From an uncultured Ignavibacteriota bacterium (lineage in GTDB: Bacteria > Bacteroidota > Ignavibacteria > Tepidaquicellales > Tepidaquicellaceae), in contig CALGOI010000379.1 of NCBI GenBank assembly GCA_937959065.1, positions 6,705 through 70,704 of the forward strand: a stretch of DNA of 64,000 bases, written 5' to 3'. The notes beneath the pieces are model-generated. The model saw nothing but the letters and a program-made list of their open reading frames with translations, made no database searches and had not been told where the DNA came from. Positions 1 to 8,285 of this stretch are shown in pieces (the stretch's first letter is position 1; every line of letters starts with the position of its first letter). The translations under genes and the position numbers were made by a program.

Positions 1-18
1 GATGAGTTAGATGACTAA
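1..18 (+). CDS. 3' end of an upstream gene (partial)
   Basis: The first six codons of the window read DELDD followed by TAA at 16-18, four bases before the next start. An acidic tail ending this close to the next start looks like the end of a gene in the same operon. Too little is present to name it. Confidence 0.3.
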   Translation, partial: DELDD

Positions 19-21
19 GCA

Positions 22-225
22 ATGGCCAGAGGAAGATACTACCAGGCGAAAGCTAAAGGAAAAGTTATTAAGAGACAGAGCCTTCGCAGTCTTGTGGTTT
101 GCGGTGGGTGTAATACTCGTATTCATCACAATGCTTTTACTTGGTATGACGAGATGACGGGGAAATTCTATCACTTTAAGGACGCATGTTTAACTGAAGA
201 GCAAATAAAACGAAAGCAATTATGA
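22..225 (+). CDS. small hypothetical protein with a CxxC motif
   Basis: A 67-aa basic protein. The first third is rich in Lys and Arg; the middle carries CGGC followed by an HH pair and a later single Cys, so a small metal-binding knuckle is possible. Its stop overlaps the next start (ATGA at 222-225), which supports translation as part of the replication operon. No family recognised. Confidence 0.6.
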   Translation: MARGRYYQAKAKGKVIKRQSLRSLVVCGGCNTRIHHNAFTWYDEMTGKFYHFKDACLTEEQIKRKQL

Positions 226-920
226 TACAGTTTCAGCAAGAGGGGGACACATGGTATGAGGAGGACGGTACCTCTGTTCCTCTTAACCGGGTTACGGACT
301 TCGAAAAGTTCTGCGAAAAGAAGGCGGGGGTGGTTTTTAAAAGGGGATTGGCCTTACATGAAAAGATGCAAGACTTCAAGGCTTACCTTGCTGATCTTTG
401 CGATAAGGCATATCACAAGTTTCGGGAGGAGAACAAGTCTGATGACGATGACTCTCCAACCAAGACATTCACCTGGCATAACTTCAACCGGAGCATTAAG
501 ATACAGATGGAGATCAAGAACCGGTATGTTTTTGATGACAATAAGGTATCATTGTGTCAGGAGAAATTCAACGACTTCATTGATTCAATAGAAGGTAATG
601 AGGAGGTAGAAATGCTAAAGGGCATCATTCATGATGCCTTTCAAAAGCGCAATGGCAAGTTTGACGCAACCCGGCTGGATAGTTTGTTCCGGCATAAGGA
701 TAAGATAGAGAACAAGAACTTCCATGAAGCGCTTGAACTCTTAAAGGATGCCCGTCATCACCTGCCACAAAATACCTACTACAGGATATTTAGAAAAGTT
801 CCGGTGTATGAGGGTGACGTTCCGGTTGACAACAAGTATGAGTACGAGTTGATCGACCTTCAATTTAGTAGTGTTAACATTTTAAAATCACAAGAAAATG
901 GCGAGAGGATCGAACAGTAA
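222..920 (+). CDS. DUF3164 family phage protein
   Basis: 232 aa. The order of segments matches DUF3164, a family found in Mu-like and Bacteroidota phages: a central 'ALHEKMQDFKAYL' helix, a Trp-Asn-Phe-Asn-Arg-Ser strand where the family has its SFDGS-like strand, a helix ending in DAFQKRNGKFDATRL, and a C-terminal segment ending IDLQFSSV, where the family has a similar IPLDIASV-like end. The molecular function of DUF3164 is not established; it usually sits among phage DNA transaction genes, as here beside the SSB-like and RusA-like genes. It overlaps the next gene by 23 bases. Confidence 0.75.
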   Translation: MIQFQQEGDTWYEEDGTSVPLNRVTDFEKFCEKKAGVVFKRGLALHEKMQDFKAYLADLCDKAYHKFREENKSDDDDSPTKTFTWHNFNRSIKIQMEIKNRYVFDDNKVSLCQEKFNDFIDSIEGNEEVEMLKGIIHDAFQKRNGKFDATRLDSLFRHKDKIENKNFHEALELLKDARHHLPQNTYYRIFRKVPVYEGDVPVDNKYEYELIDLQFSSVNILKSQENGERIEQ

Positions 921-1737
921 CAACAGCAATAAGATCTACCTGAGTATATGGGGAGGGAAGATCGTTGAGAAACTAAAGGATGGCGACCCTAACGGGAAGA
1001 CCTTTGTTAATCCAAAGGACAACACCAAAAGCACTTTTGGAATCATTGATGACTATGTGATAGGCATTATTGCCAACATCTACATTGAGCAGAATGATTA
1101 CAATGGACAGAGGTGGAGCACTTGGAATGTGGAGATGTATGACAAGGATGAGCTCGAAGTGCTTGTGCTTAGAATGCCTTTCCGATCATCGTATGCTGAG
1201 CAATTTTTGAGAAGGGTGGAGAGCATTGACTTCACTAAGCCGGTAAAGCTTGCGCCTTATTTCTTTAAGGGCGAGAAGGACGACAAATGGATATCTGTTC
1301 TTCATGTTATGCAGGGAGGTGAGGGTGATCATGGCTGGCAGAAGATCGAATCTAATTACACCAGGGAAGCCCCTAATGGACTACCTGAGCTTGAGCCAAA
1401 GGAAGTGAATGGAGAAACGGTGTGGGATTCTGGAAAGCGGATAAAGTACTGGATGGAGATGGTGGCCGGTAAGATATTGCCGAAGCTACCAGGCGGTGCC
1501 CTTGGTCAGAAGGTTAAGCTTGATGTGGATGATCGGCCTGTAAGGATAGATTATGTTGAGCTTATGGGTTCGAAGCCACAGAAACAGGAACGAGTGGCGG
1601 ATAGCATTGAAGCTAACGAGAGTGTTCAGGAATCCATGGATGCCCAGAATGTTTCTTCGGCTGCCGCTGAGGTTTCGGACAAGGAGGAGCCTATATGGAA
1701 ACCATCTGACCAGGAAGATGACGACCTGCCGTTCTAA
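898..1737 (+). CDS. single-stranded DNA-binding protein (SSB-like)
   Basis: 279 aa. The clearest evidence is the acidic tail ending DDDLPF, the conserved C-terminal tip by which SSB proteins dock partners. Before it lies a low-complexity linker rich in Ser, Glu and Ala (about residues 225-265), and an N-terminal beta-rich region of about 200 residues consistent with an OB fold though not matching bacterial SSB closely. It probably coats ssDNA during phage replication and recombination. It lies between DUF3164 and a RusA-like resolvase, and its TAA overlaps the next ATG (TAATG). The role is inferred from the tail and context. Confidence 0.7.
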   Translation: MARGSNSNNSNKIYLSIWGGKIVEKLKDGDPNGKTFVNPKDNTKSTFGIIDDYVIGIIANIYIEQNDYNGQRWSTWNVEMYDKDELEVLVLRMPFRSSYAEQFLRRVESIDFTKPVKLAPYFFKGEKDDKWISVLHVMQGGEGDHGWQKIESNYTREAPNGLPELEPKEVNGETVWDSGKRIKYWMEMVAGKILPKLPGGALGQKVKLDVDDRPVRIDYVELMGSKPQKQERVADSIEANESVQESMDAQNVSSAAAEVSDKEEPIWKPSDQEDDDLPF

Positions 1738-2294
1738 TGGGATGGTCTGTTGACGATCTAAGGGCAAAGGGTATTGACCCTATGACCGGGAAGCGGACCG
1801 AAAAGAAATCCGGGCCTCATGATCATAACTACAATGATTTGGGGAAAGTAGGGAGTGGTGATGAGGTAAACGCAAATTCCTCACACATATTCATTCCCTA
1901 CGAGGTCCGGAGCAAGAAGAACAGCAGGCCAATAGTGTTTATGAAAGGAAAGAATGGAGAATTGCTATACGATAAGAATGGGAACCCAAGGGTTAAGTCG
2001 ATACGCAGTAAGGCCGTGGAGGAATACATCCGGGCGACTAAGGCTTATTATGTGCATCAGGCAAAGATCTTTCACAAGATGTGTGAGGGCCGGGGATTTC
2101 CTCTTCGAGTTGAGTTCGTGTTCATCCGATCAACAAAGGCAAAGTTTGATTATAACAATATAGGGCAATTAGTACAGGATATGATGGTAACACACGGGTG
2201 GATAGATGATGATGATGCAGACCACATCATTCCTGTGTATGTGCCATATAGAGTTGACCGGAGCAATCCGGGTGTTTTAATCCGGGTGTTATGA
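1737..2294 (+). CDS. RusA-like Holliday junction resolvase
   Basis: 185 aa. The C-terminal half has the RusA signature: 'KFDYNNIGQLVQDMM', with the Asp-x-x-Asn of the D-x-D-N-type metal site, followed about ten residues later by 'GWIDDDDADHI', with acidic residues that in RusA bind the catalytic metal. The first 50 residues are polar and probably disordered, and a basic stretch follows (about residues 58-100). RusA enzymes cut four-way junctions in phage replication intermediates. Neighbouring SSB-like and HD genes fit a replication and repair operon. Confidence 0.75.
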   Translation: MGWSVDDLRAKGIDPMTGKRTEKKSGPHDHNYNDLGKVGSGDEVNANSSHIFIPYEVRSKKNSRPIVFMKGKNGELLYDKNGNPRVKSIRSKAVEEYIRATKAYYVHQAKIFHKMCEGRGFPLRVEFVFIRSTKAKFDYNNIGQLVQDMMVTHGWIDDDDADHIIPVYVPYRVDRSNPGVLIRVL

Positions 2295-2683
2295 AAAAAG
2301 AGGATTTACGAATAGGGAATTTTGTGAATGTCTTTGATGATGTTGGGCTGTCCCCATCTTTGGTGGTTGCTCCGCTAACGGATATGTCAGCATCTTGGTA
2401 TGAGCCAATTATTCTGACTGAAAATTGGTTGTGCTGGATGGGGTTCGAATTAATGGACAAGCTTTATTGGGAGGACGAGTATCGGTGGATGTACCGGCTA
2501 TCATATAACAACGAAAGTGGTGGGTACGCATCTGAAATAGACTTTGCGCTGGACAAAGACGGCACATACTGCACATATCTACATGAGGGGGAGTGCCTAA
2601 AGCATGTTAAGTATGTTCACCAAATGCAGAACCTTTTTCATTCCCTGACCGGATGTGAGATCAAAGTGACCATAAATGTATAA
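2291..2683 (+). CDS. conserved Bacteroidota phage protein, function unknown
   Basis: 130 aa. It begins 'KKEDLRIGNFV' and ends in a 'KYVHQMQNLFHSLTG' block followed by a short strand. This architecture (RIGN near the N-terminus, VHxxQNLxxxLTG near the C-terminus) is common in hypothetical proteins of Bacteroidota phages. ATGA overlaps join it to RusA upstream and it overlaps the HD gene downstream by 8 bases. No biochemical role is known to me. Confidence 0.7.
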   Translation: MKKEDLRIGNFVNVFDDVGLSPSLVVAPLTDMSASWYEPIILTENWLCWMGFELMDKLYWEDEYRWMYRLSYNNESGGYASEIDFALDKDGTYCTYLHEGECLKHVKYVHQMQNLFHSLTGCEIKVTINV

Positions 2684-3197
2684 AGGAAGAGAGAATCTAT
2701 ACACCAAGGACTCTATCCGGACACACTCGGGTAAGTACGTGAATGTGTTCGACCCTGATCCACGGACAATAGTAATGGAGGACATTGCGCACTCTTTGTC
2801 AAATCAGTGCAGGTTTGGTGGGCATCTGCCAAGGTTTTACTCTGTTGCACAACACTGCATTAACTGTGTTCAGCATGTTCCTGATGAATTAAGGCTTCAG
2901 GTATTGCTACACGATGCTTCAGAGGCTTACTTAATGGATATTCCAAAACCAATTAAAGAGGGGCTTCCTGAATACAAAAGGATAGAGAACCAGTTAATGA
3001 TCGTGATAGCGAATAAGTTTGGTTTCGAATACCCTATGTCGGATAAAGTGAAGTCGGTTGACAAGGTGATGTGCGAGGTTGAGTGGAACGAGATAATGCT
3101 TGGCCGGGCTACATCAAAAATGACGGAGTATATGCCAAGGTCTATGGCGAGGGACAGGTTCCTTTTGTTGTACAAGCAATTGAAAAGAAATGGGTGA
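2676..3197 (+). CDS. HD-domain phosphohydrolase
   Basis: 173 aa. Histidines and aspartates of an HD fold are visible: His in 'FYSVAQHC', the HD pair in 'LLHDASEAYLMDIP', and a later Asp in 'KSVDKVM'. The sequence around the HD pair resembles YfbR/DatZ-type nucleotide phosphohydrolases, so it may act on dNMP or dNTP substrates in the infected cell. No PurZ-like gene that would make the dZ pathway convincing is visible, so the substrate is open. It lies between the RIGN protein and the DUF5131 gene with short overlaps. Confidence 0.7.
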   Translation: MYKGRENLYTKDSIRTHSGKYVNVFDPDPRTIVMEDIAHSLSNQCRFGGHLPRFYSVAQHCINCVQHVPDELRLQVLLHDASEAYLMDIPKPIKEGLPEYKRIENQLMIVIANKFGFEYPMSDKVKSVDKVMCEVEWNEIMLGRATSKMTEYMPRSMARDRFLLLYKQLKRNG

Positions 3198-3942
3198 CAC
3201 GAGTAAAATACAATGGACGGAGGCCACATGGAATCCGTGGCATGGGTGCCAAAAGGTTTCTCCTGGGTGTAAGTACTGTTATATGTACCGAGACAAAGAC
3301 AGGTATGGACAAGACCCTACTGCTGTTTTGAGAAGCAAATCAAACTTCAATGCGCCCTTAAAATGGGATGAAGGCAAGTTAATATTCACCTGTTCATGGT
3401 CTGATTTCTTTATAGAAGACGCTGATGAGTGGAGAGACGAGGCGTGGGACATAATAAGGAAAACACCACAGCACACCTATCAGATACTAACCAAACGGCC
3501 GGAGCGCATATTACAATGCCTTCCCTATGATTGGGGTATTGGGTATGAGAATGTTTGGATTGGCGTTTCTGTTGAGGACCAGGCACGGGCAAACGAGCGG
3601 ATACCTGTGTTGCAAAACATTCCGGCACGTATTCGGTTCCTTAGCTGTGAGCCATTGTTGGGAGAGATAAATCTTGGTGATACCGAAGGAATACACTGGA
3701 TGATTATCGGAGGGGAGTCGGGAAATGAAACCGGCAAGTATAGGTATCGTGAATGCTGGCCAGTGTGGATGTTAAAACTAATTACGCTTGGTCGACTTAG
3801 GGGCATTCCTGTTTTTCTTAAACAAGTTGGAACATCGACTGCTAAAAAATGGGAGCTAAAGGATAGGTTTGGCGGAAATATTGATGAACTGCCGGAGCCC
3901 TTCCAAGTAAGGCAAATGCCGTGGGCGTATAAAAATGACTGA
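3190..3942 (+). CDS. DUF5131 (phage Gp37/Gp68 family) protein
   Basis: 250 aa, close to the usual family length. It opens 'SKIQWTEATWNPWHGC', then 'KVSPGCKYCY', giving the Cys-x6-Cys-x2-Cys cluster typical of this family and reminiscent of radical-SAM proteins. Further family segments are 'LTKRPERI', 'WIGVSVEDQ', 'FLSCEPLLG', 'WMIIGGESG' and a late 'PVFLKQ'. The family is widespread in phages and is thought to bind a metal cluster; its reaction is unknown. It overlaps both neighbours by 8 bases. Confidence 0.85.
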   Translation: MGDTSKIQWTEATWNPWHGCQKVSPGCKYCYMYRDKDRYGQDPTAVLRSKSNFNAPLKWDEGKLIFTCSWSDFFIEDADEWRDEAWDIIRKTPQHTYQILTKRPERILQCLPYDWGIGYENVWIGVSVEDQARANERIPVLQNIPARIRFLSCEPLLGEINLGDTEGIHWMIIGGESGNETGKYRYRECWPVWMLKLITLGRLRGIPVFLKQVGTSTAKKWELKDRFGGNIDELPEPFQVRQMPWAYKND

Positions 3943-4300
3943 GGAAGAATACAATACAATAGGCTATGGCAACGTTCTATATTGTGACAAGGAGGGTGTA
4001 GCGAGGTTTGTTGTTGAGGTTGTTAAGAAAGAGAAGGGAAACGATGACTCGCCAACCACAATGTTATACACCCGTGATCCGTTTAAGGTTGGCCGATATG
4101 GGTTAAATAACGAGTGGCGGGATATTGGACCGGAGGAGATTGAAAAGTGGAAGGTGTTCACATCGATACAGGAAGTAAGGAGCCACGAACTGAGGGCAAG
4201 AATGTTGATCTACGAAGTGGAGAGATTGAAGTTCATACTATCACAAGTGGCACCGGATATGTTTAGTCAAACACCAGCAAGTAATTTTATACCACTATGA
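3935..4300 (+). CDS. hypothetical protein
   Basis: 121 aa. A beta-rich first half (residues 1-60) resembles the small 'KVGxYGLNNEWRDIG' type of phage proteins, then a helical second half (about 75-105). No motif assigns a function. It overlaps the DUF5131 gene and, by ATGA, the next gene. Confidence 0.6.
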   Translation: MTEEEYNTIGYGNVLYCDKEGVARFVVEVVKKEKGNDDSPTTMLYTRDPFKVGRYGLNNEWRDIGPEEIEKWKVFTSIQEVRSHELRARMLIYEVERLKFILSQVAPDMFSQTPASNFIPL

Positions 4301-4650
4301 AGAAAGAAGAGCAATTTGAAAAAGACCTGCCAATGTGCTGTCACTTCATGTCAGACGGCTCATTATGGCTCATCCTAATGGAGTTGTGTGAAAACCTGAA
4401 AACGGTTAAGAAGAACAACGATAGGCTTGGGATACCTGAGCTTGACATAATCAAGGCTACCGTACAAGCCAAGGCCATAGCGTTCAAGGCGCTAAAGGTT
4501 TCGAAACACGCAAAACTATATGCTCCGCCACAGGTGGATAACATATTGTCGATCCTCGATGATGACGAGATTCGCCTTGCTGGAAACCTTGGCTTTAATC
4601 ATGCTATGGAGAAGTTCATTGAGACCCATGATAATACACTAAAGAACTAA
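4297..4650 (+). CDS. hypothetical protein
   Basis: 117 aa, mostly helical, with a pair of adjacent Cys near residue 14. Not recognised. Its TAA shares a base with the ATG of the next gene (TAATG), so it belongs to the same operon. Confidence 0.6.
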   Translation: MKKEEQFEKDLPMCCHFMSDGSLWLILMELCENLKTVKKNNDRLGIPELDIIKATVQAKAIAFKALKVSKHAKLYAPPQVDNILSILDDDEIRLAGNLGFNHAMEKFIETHDNTLKN

Positions 4651-4958
4651 TGGGAGAGCAGTTGGACATATTTTATAATACTACCAAGGAAACCGGCAAA
4701 GAGTTGAGCAAAAGGCGTTATAATGCTTTCTCACAAACTGCCAAGATATTAAGGTTCTTCAGGCAGAACCCGGAAGGATTGTTTACGCCACCGGAAGTAA
4801 TGAAGATGATGGCCGATCCTGATTTGCAAGTGTTGAACTCTGTTAGGAGGGCCATGACGAATTTAACAAAGGCTGGCTGGCTTCAAAAGACCGAGGTAAA
4901 GCGGCCGGGCATTTATGGGGAGAATAACTATTGTTGGAAATTAAACACAGACAAATGA
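4650..4958 (+). CDS. winged-helix DNA-binding protein (putative)
   Basis: 102 aa. Residues about 25-90 read as a winged helix: helix 'QTAKILRFFRQNP', then 'FTPPEVMKMM', a recognition-helix-like 'VRRAMTNLTKAGWLQKTE', and a short wing with Gly and Asn. It may regulate the groESL segment directly downstream, with which it overlaps by ATGA, but this is inference from position. Confidence 0.6.
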   Translation: MGEQLDIFYNTTKETGKELSKRRYNAFSQTAKILRFFRQNPEGLFTPPEVMKMMADPDLQVLNSVRRAMTNLTKAGWLQKTEVKRPGIYGENNYCWKLNTDK

Positions 4959-5245
4959 ACATACCGATCAAACCATTAGGAGATAGGGTGGTTGTAAAAG
5001 TAGCGCCACCGGAAACCAAGAAAGGGGGGCTTTTGCTACCTAATTCCGCACAACAACAATCTTACCGTGGCACCATAGTAAGGATAGGGGATGGCGATGC
5101 TGTTAAATCCTGCGGAATAAAAGTGGGGGATGATGTGATGTATGGCAAATACTATGGAAGCGATGTGGTCCATGAAGGGGATGAGTATCGGGTTCTTCGT
5201 GTAACCGAGTGCTTCGCTGTGTTGGAGGGAAATGGAAAAGGCTAA
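4955..5245 (+). CDS. groES: phage-encoded co-chaperonin GroES
   Basis: 96 aa, the normal GroES length. It starts 'NIPIKPLGDRVVVK', has the mobile-loop region 'ETKKGGLLLPNS' that contacts GroEL, then 'GTIVRIGDG' and 'VGDDVMYGKYYG'. The ATG at 4955 overlaps the upstream TGA; a longer in-frame start at 4931 would lie within the upstream gene and adds nothing conserved. GroES caps the GroEL ring; here groEL follows after one small gene, so both arms of the chaperonin are phage-supplied, presumably to fold phage proteins such as the capsid protein. Confidence 0.92.
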   Translation: MNIPIKPLGDRVVVKVAPPETKKGGLLLPNSAQQQSYRGTIVRIGDGDAVKSCGIKVGDDVMYGKYYGSDVVHEGDEYRVLRVTECFAVLEGNGKG

Positions 5246-5501
5246 GACGATATTCAGCGGCAATGTTAACTTGAATCGGGTTGATAATAGGGAGCCCTGG
5301 TTCTCGGTGTGTGATAATTGCGGATCGGTCATGGATAAGGTGTGTATGTGCCAGATAGAGATGGATTACGACAAAGACGATGAGGATTTGTGTGTACATG
5401 CTGTGGCTATTGCAATGCAATATGTAAGGAGCCGGGCAATGATAAGGGCCCTTGCTAAGGAGATAATGGAATATTCTAACAATAAAAATCAACAACAATG
5501 A
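5232..5501 (+). CDS. small Cys-containing hypothetical protein between groES and groEL
   Basis: 89 aa. It carries CDNC near residue 27, then CMC about ten residues later, an acidic stretch (YDKDDED) and a C-terminal helix. A small metal-binding module is possible. It overlaps groES by 14 bases and groEL by ATGA. Not a known chaperonin partner as far as I can tell. Confidence 0.6.
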   Translation: MEKAKTIFSGNVNLNRVDNREPWFSVCDNCGSVMDKVCMCQIEMDYDKDDEDLCVHAVAIAMQYVRSRAMIRALAKEIMEYSNNKNQQQ

Positions 5502-7111
5502 TCAAGGATTTACACTTTGGAGATGATGCCCGCAAAAAACTAAAAGCGGGAGTGGATAAATTAGCTAAAGCGGTTAGTGCTACATTGGGTCCTGGGGGCC
5601 GTAATGTTCAGATAAGCAAACCTTTCTCACATGCAGTAATAACCAAGGACGGGGTTTCTGTGGCTCGGGAGATATCGTTTGCTGATCCTATCGAGGACAT
5701 GGGAGCTCAGGCTGTTAAGGATGTAGCTATCCGTGCCAATGACTTAGCGGGTGATGGTACTACTACGGCTACGGTGCTTGCCCAGGCAATATTTAATGAT
5801 GGGCTGAGGTTTATGGCCAACGAGTGTAATCCGATCGAACTGAAGAAAGGCATAGACCGTGCAGTGAAAGATGTCGTGGACCGACTTAGCAAGATGGCTG
5901 TGGACGTGAAGGGTGATTTTGACCGGATTGCTGAGGTTGGAACAATATCAGCCAACGGGGACACAGAAATAGGGAGTTTAATTGCTTCAGCCATGAAGAA
6001 GATATCTGACAACGGTGTTATAACCATAGAGGATAGCGACACCTCAGAAACCACTATTGAGGTGGTTTCCGGGATGCAGATCGAAGCCGGATTCATCACA
6101 CCGTACTTCATCAACAACCGTGAGAAGGTGAGGTGTGATCACAAGGATGCCCACATTATCTTGTATGATGATGAGTTGAGTCTTATCAAGGACGCTATGC
6201 AATTATTAGAGAGGCTTGTGGACACGAAGAAGCCTATTGTAATCATAGCTAAGGCCATAAATGGAGAGGCGCTTGGCACCATGGTGAAGAATACGGTAGA
6301 GGCATCGTATCCTTTTGTGGCTATTGAGGCACCTGGATATGGGGAGGAGCGCACACAAATACTTGAGGACATTGCATCATTGACTGGCGCTCAAGTTATC
6401 AGCAAGGAGTTTGGATCCTCCCTTAATGATGCGGATGACGAAATGATTGGAAAGGCAACCTCTATAGAGGTGGGCCGATTTACCACGGTGATCGTAAATA
6501 ACGAAAACACGAAGGCAGTCAAACAACGTGTTAAATTATTGGAGAGCCAATTAAAAAGTTGCAAGACGCATGAAAAGCCACGGTTAAAGAATAGGATTGC
6601 CAGGTTAGACGGAGGTGTTGCAGTAATGCGAGTGGGGGCTGAGTCTCAAGTTGAGCTCAAGGAGAAGAAGGATCGGGTTGAGGACGCCTTAAACTCAACA
6701 CGGGCAGCCGTAGAGGAGGGTATAGTTCCAGGTGGCGGTGTGGCCTTGCTGAGGGCTGCTTCAGGTCTAAAGCCAAAGGGAGCTAACTCTGATCAGAAAT
6801 CAGGCTACAGCATTGTTCTTAGTGCTGTTAGAAAGCCCATGTCATGTATAGCTTCCAATGCCGGAAAAAACGGAGACATGATAGTTGGGGAAACAGAGAA
6901 GATGGAAGGCAACGTTGGATGGGATGCCCGTGCTGAAGAGTATTGTGACCTGATGAAGGCCGGGGTTATTGATCCTGTTAAGGTAACTCGGGTCGCTTTA
7001 GAAAAGGCTGCGTCTGTATCAAGCATGCTTTTAACGACAGAGTGTGTTATTTCATTTGACGAGGAGAAGCTGAAAGATGACATTGTTAAGCAAAGTCAGT
7101 TGTCTCGCTAA
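5498..7111 (+). CDS. groEL: phage-encoded chaperonin GroEL
   Basis: 537 aa, near full length for the family. Equatorial ATP-site motifs are intact: 'LGPGGRNV' (about residue 30; most bacterial GroELs have K where this has the second G), 'GDGTTTATVLA' (about 86), and 'TRAAVEEGIVPGGG' (about 400), which includes the acidic region that activates water. The apical domain is present and intact in length. The C-terminus ends QSQLSR and lacks the usual GGM repeats. Its TAA (7109-7111) is embedded in the first attC-like site of the left cassette array, so the array begins exactly at the groEL stop. Confidence 0.95.
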   Translation: MIKDLHFGDDARKKLKAGVDKLAKAVSATLGPGGRNVQISKPFSHAVITKDGVSVAREISFADPIEDMGAQAVKDVAIRANDLAGDGTTTATVLAQAIFNDGLRFMANECNPIELKKGIDRAVKDVVDRLSKMAVDVKGDFDRIAEVGTISANGDTEIGSLIASAMKKISDNGVITIEDSDTSETTIEVVSGMQIEAGFITPYFINNREKVRCDHKDAHIILYDDELSLIKDAMQLLERLVDTKKPIVIIAKAINGEALGTMVKNTVEASYPFVAIEAPGYGEERTQILEDIASLTGAQVISKEFGSSLNDADDEMIGKATSIEVGRFTTVIVNNENTKAVKQRVKLLESQLKSCKTHEKPRLKNRIARLDGGVAVMRVGAESQVELKEKKDRVEDALNSTRAAVEEGIVPGGGVALLRAASGLKPKGANSDQKSGYSIVLSAVRKPMSCIASNAGKNGDMIVGETEKMEGNVGWDARAEEYCDLMKAGVIDPVKVTRVALEKAASVSSMLLTTECVISFDEEKLKDDIVKQSQLSR

Positions 7112-7198
7112 CGGTTTTGATAAAATGCAGGCGGGATAATGAGCCAAAAAGCGGCAAATAAGACCATAGCACCCGCTTCATTTTATCTTGTGTTATGG
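7106..7198 (+). other. attC-like recombination site L1
   Basis: An imperfect palindrome. The left arm starts with CGCTAAC (7106-7112), continuing GGTTTTGATAAAATG and GGCGGG; the right arm carries CCCGC, CATTTTATC and ends GTTATGG (7192-7198). Read as reverse complement, the right arm gives AAC, then GATAAAATGAAGCGGG, matching the left arm except for two extra bases in its spacer. This AAC...GTT layout is that of integron attC sites. It overlaps the groEL stop codon. Confidence 0.8.
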
Positions 7199-7208
7199 CG
7201 CGTTTTTT

Positions 7209-7520
7209 ATGGATTACATAGACAATATTGTCCTAAAATTAAAAAGACAGTACTCGAAAGACGAATTAGTCTCCTACCTCGCAAAAAAGCAAAGCGAATT
7301 GGAAACGGAAGTTGGGATGTTAAAATCTGAAAGAGACGAGTATCAGTATAAATATGAGAAGCTCTTAAAGGCTGATAATGCTGTAAAATCAAGAGCTGGT
7401 CAATTGAAGCTGTACCAAAATATGAAAGCAGAAATCAAAGATTTGCGGGAAAAGTGCAGAAAACTTGAATTAGACAACTCCAAGCTATTACAGAAGGTGG
7501 TTCGCTTAAATGCGCCATAA
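7209..7520 (+). CDS. cassette gene: coiled-coil protein
   Basis: 103 aa from ATG 7209. Almost entirely helical with heptad-like Leu spacing and many charged residues (about residues 20-100), so a coiled coil is likely. Function unknown. It is a single-gene cassette: it follows GTTATGGCGC (7192-7201) and ends in the exact reverse complement GCGCCATAAC (7512-7521), which also contains its TAA stop. No promoter is visible in the 10 bases upstream, so it likely depends on read-through from groESL. Confidence 0.7.
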   Translation: MDYIDNIVLKLKRQYSKDELVSYLAKKQSELETEVGMLKSERDEYQYKYEKLLKADNAVKSRAGQLKLYQNMKAEIKDLREKCRKLELDNSKLLQKVVRLNAP

Positions 7521-7576
7521 CGGATGGGTACATGAAGCGTATGAGGTACGAATATGATTTATGTACCGTGTTATAC
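7515..7576 (+). other. attC-like recombination site L2
   Basis: CCATAAC (7515-7521) then GG, a spacer, and GGTACATGAAGCG; the right side has a complementary ATGTACC and ends GTTATAC (7570-7576). As in L1, the left spacer is longer than the right. It joins the coiled-coil cassette to the methyltransferase cassette. Confidence 0.75.
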
Positions 7577-7611
7577 ATTGGCACGGTACGAAACAGATAA
7601 AACTTTATTAA

Positions 7612-8094
7612 ATGAACGAAAGTAGCAATAACAGTTTTTTGTGGGATGGCAAAAATGACCCGATAGGGGCAACAGTACTAAGCTTGTTTGATGGCATAAG
7701 TTGCGGACAACAAGCATTAAAAGAACTTGGAATACCTGTAAAAGAATACTATGCAAGTGAGATTGACAAGTATGCAATTAAGGTAACGCAAGAGAACCAC
7801 CCTAATACAATACAGCTCGGAAGCATCACAGAACTTGAAACAACTAAACTTCCTAAAATTGATTTGCTTATAGGCGGTAGCCCCTGCCAAAGTTTTAGTG
7901 TTGCTGGGGATGGAAGTGGTTTTAATGGTAAAAGTGGTTTGTTTTGGGAATATGTGAGAATATTAAAAGAAACAAAGCCTAAATACTTCTTGCTTGAAAA
8001 CGTTAAAATGAAAAAGGGGCAATCATATAGGTGTTGGGACAGGATTTTACGCCTGATTTACACACACATCAGCAGAAACGACAAGTTCACTTAG
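7612..8094 (+). pseudogene. C5 DNA cytosine methyltransferase, 5' part, interrupted by an insertion element
   Basis: The first 135 codons (to 8017) encode an intact N-terminus: SAM-binding motif 'LFDGISCGQQAL', the catalytic loop 'GGSPCQSFSVAG' with the PCQ cysteine nucleophile, and 'FLLENVKMKK'. From 8018 the frame enters the inserted element and stops at 8092-8094 after unrelated codons. The rest of the gene resumes at 11289. Joining 7612-8017 to 11289-11845 gives an uninterrupted 320-aa enzyme. It is the cargo of the second left-array cassette (TTATACA start, TGTATAA end). As it stands the enzyme should be inactive. Confidence 0.9.
8010..8017 (+). repeat. target site duplication, left copy (GAAAAAGG)
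   Basis: The octamer GAAAAAGG directly precedes the left end of the inserted element and is repeated at 11281-11288 after the right end. Eight bases is the usual duplication length for IS1595-family insertion. Removing the element plus one copy restores the methyltransferase frame. Confidence 0.9.
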
Positions 8095-8218
8095 GCTTGT
8101 CGTCCTTCTTTTTAGCTGAATCTTCATCAGCGTCTTTCAAGGAAGCCTTTAACACATCAGAGAACGATGCGTTAACCTTTACTTCTTCTTCCTGATCGGA
8201 CTTTTTCTCTTTAGACAT
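8087..8218 (-). CDS. small charged passenger protein
   Basis: 43 aa, starting MSKEKKSDQEEE and ending KKKDDKPK. It is strongly charged and low in complexity, with one hydrophobic patch (ASFSDVLKASL). Its stop lies 70 bases inside the left end of the element. It could be real or a chance frame; codon content is sensible and it has an ATG. No function assigned. Confidence 0.45.
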   Translation of the reverse strand: MSKEKKSDQEEEVKVNASFSDVLKASLKDADEDSAKKKDDKPK

Positions 8219-8285
8219 ATTGCTAAGATACAAAATTGAAAATCGTAGTTTTACGTTAGTACATACAAACTTGCGTCAGCTTTCT

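Noticed and set aside
2676..3197. DatZ-type dATP hydrolase of the Z-DNA pathway
   Set aside because: HD residues fit, but no PurZ or DpoZ gene is visible in the window, so the specific role was not assigned.
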